Shown here: positions 63,012 to 64,000 of the stretch, one piece after another
Numbering within the stretch: position 1 is the first letter of the stretch
Layout: each line of letters begins with the position of its first letter
Source: an uncultured Planctomycetaceae bacterium
GTDB taxonomy: Bacteria; Planctomycetota; Planctomycetia; Planctomycetales; Planctomycetaceae
Reading direction: 5' to 3'
Length of the DNA stretch: 64,000 bases
NCBI GenBank assembly: GCA_943787265.1
Contig: CALSLT010000004.1
Location: 186,001-250,000, forward strand
Notes under the pieces: model-generated
Told to the model about the DNA's origin: nothing
Database searches by the model: none
What the model saw: only the letters and a program-made list of their open reading frames with translations
Translations under genes and position numbers: made by a program

Positions 63012-64000
63012 ATGAATCATCGCCTGGATATTCGCAGACCACTCACTAGCCGATGGACTGTGGCCGCCACGTTTCTTTGTCTGACACTTCTGACGTTTGC
63101 CGCGACAACAACCGCATCGCCTCCCGGACTGGTTCAGTGCTCCCCCGAAGAATGCGGGCTGAACGCCGCTCGGTTGGCAGCAATCGACGACGTTGTTGAA
63201 CAAGGTTTGCGATACGAAAGAATGCCGGGCTGCGTCGTGCTGGTTGGATATCGCAGCCGCATCGCCTGGTTAAAGAGCTACGGCTCACGACAGCTCAAAC
63301 CGGACGTCGTTCCGATGACGACCGACACCGTTTTCGACCTGGCGTCTCTGACCAAACCAATCGCCACCGCAACAAGCATTATGCTGCTCATCGAAGACGG
63401 TCTCGTCGAACTCGACGCACCAGCCGCGAAGTACATTCCGGAATTCGGAAACACCGGCAAAGAAGTAATCACGATCCGGCAGCTACTGACTCATCAAAGC
63501 GGGCTTCTTCCGGACAATTCAATCCGTGATTACCAGGACGGACACGTTCAAGCTTTTCAACGCATCCATAAGTTGGACTTACGAGCGGACCCGGGAACCC
63601 GGTTCATGTACAGCGATGTTGGATTCATCGTGCTGGGGGAGATTGTTGAACGAGTTTCCGGCAAGTCTCTGGACGCATTTGCCAAAGAGCGAATCTTCAC
63701 TCCACTTGGCATGTCAGAGACTGGTTTCAATCCAGAAGCAGCCATCCGAAAAAGAGCGGCACCCACTCAGGAACGAAACGGCAAATGGATGCGGGGAGAA
63801 GTCCACGATCCGCGAGCGTACAAACTCGGCGGAGTCGCCGGTCATGCCGGTCTGTTCTCAGCAGCCGAAGACCTCGCCAGGTATGCCCAAATGCTGGTGA
63901 ACGATGGAATCCTCGGCGAATCAAGAATTCTGAAACCCGAAACATGCCTGCTGATGACGACCTCTCAGAAAGTTTCGAGTGGAATCAGAACATTGGGCTG
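63012..64000 (+). CDS. Beta-lactamase-fold serine hydrolase (partial)
   Basis: The N-terminal 329 codons of a gene cut by the window edge. Residues 16-36 look like a signal sequence (TVAATFLCLTLLTFAAT). The serine-hydrolase S-x-x-K is S112-L-T-K115 (DLASLTKP), and Y200-S-D stands where the Y-x-N motif usually is. LLTHQSGLLPD and GGVAGHAGLFSAAEDLARYA are typical of class C-like esterases and D-peptidases. A third motif (K-T-G type) would be beyond the edge. A transport or cell-wall role is possible; the substrate is unknown. Confidence 0.9.
   Translation, partial: MNHRLDIRRPLTSRWTVAATFLCLTLLTFAATTTASPPGLVQCSPEECGLNAARLAAIDDVVEQGLRYERMPGCVVLVGYRSRIAWLKSYGSRQLKPDVVPMTTDTVFDLASLTKPIATATSIMLLIEDGLVELDAPAAKYIPEFGNTGKEVITIRQLLTHQSGLLPDNSIRDYQDGHVQAFQRIHKLDLRADPGTRFMYSDVGFIVLGEIVERVSGKSLDAFAKERIFTPLGMSETGFNPEAAIRKRAAPTQERNGKWMRGEVHDPRAYKLGGVAGHAGLFSAAEDLARYAQMLVNDGILGESRILKPETCLLMTTSQKVSSGIRTLG

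Overview
The window reads as a piece of a planctomycete chromosome (order Planctomycetales-like). The evidence is a cytochrome-type PSCyt1/DUF1549/DUF1553 protein paired with a DUF1501 protein, an NPCBM-domain protein, a DUF3500 protein, four Hanks-type Ser/Thr kinases in 64 kb (one with a long TPR tail), an ECF sigma factor next to a kinase, Flp/TadE/TadG-like pilus proteins with von Willebrand domains, and lipid A genes (lpxI, lpxD). Many starts are GTG or TTG. Genes are short-spaced, on both strands and mostly ordinary; no rRNA, tRNA, CRISPR array, transposase or prophage was found.

Layout. 0-1.3 kb: two Hsp20 chaperones. 1.6-5.5 kb: core genes coaD, nusB, ribH, rho, coaE. 6-8.4 kb: an NtrC-type sigma-54 activator and exonuclease III. 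8.5-13 kb: a 1516-residue Ser/Thr kinase with a TPR tail. 13.4-17 kb: an SpoU RNA methylase, lpxI, lpxD and an AroH chorismate mutase. 17.2-23.6 kb: a co-directional signalling group (secreted lectin-like protein, coiled-coil membrane protein, FHA protein, polytopic membrane kinase, membrane protein, ECF sigma factor). 23.6-31 kb: a YkgJ-type cysteine-cluster protein, a second soluble-plus-anchor kinase with a GYF-like domain, an HpaI-type aldolase, queG, an MFS transporter and an orphan histidine kinase. 31.6-37.8 kb: Flp pilin, ribokinase, two exported planctomycete proteins, an HtrA-like protease and a small membrane protein. 37.9-46.5 kb: the DUF1501 and PSCyt1/DUF1553 pair, an SGNH hydrolase, a LolD-like ABC ATPase, a thioesterase, a 53-residue zinc-ribbon protein and selA. 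46.9-49.7 kb: an oxidoreductase, two exported proteins and MoaD. 49.8-52.2 kb: TadE and a TadG/VWA protein. 52.4-58.2 kb: HIT protein, DUF3500 protein, a GSA-aminomutase-like enzyme, a second thioesterase and a fourth kinase. 58.6-60.4 kb: a second TadG/VWA gene interrupted by 34 perfect 15-bp glycine-rich repeats and a net frameshift. 60.5-64 kb: an amidohydrolase, an AstE/AspA-like zinc hydrolase and a beta-lactamase-fold hydrolase cut by the window edge.

How it fits together. The clearest functional theme is phospho-threonine signalling: four kinases, an FHA reader, Thr-rich acidic motifs repeated in the largest kinase, and an ECF sigma factor. The second theme is a family of short palindromic or terminally inverted repeat elements in the intergenic spaces. 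Several begin exactly at a TAG stop codon, and one carries the apparent start codon of the HtrA-like protease. The third is the tandem-repeat VWA gene, which is frameshifted as read here and may be phase-variable or mis-assembled.
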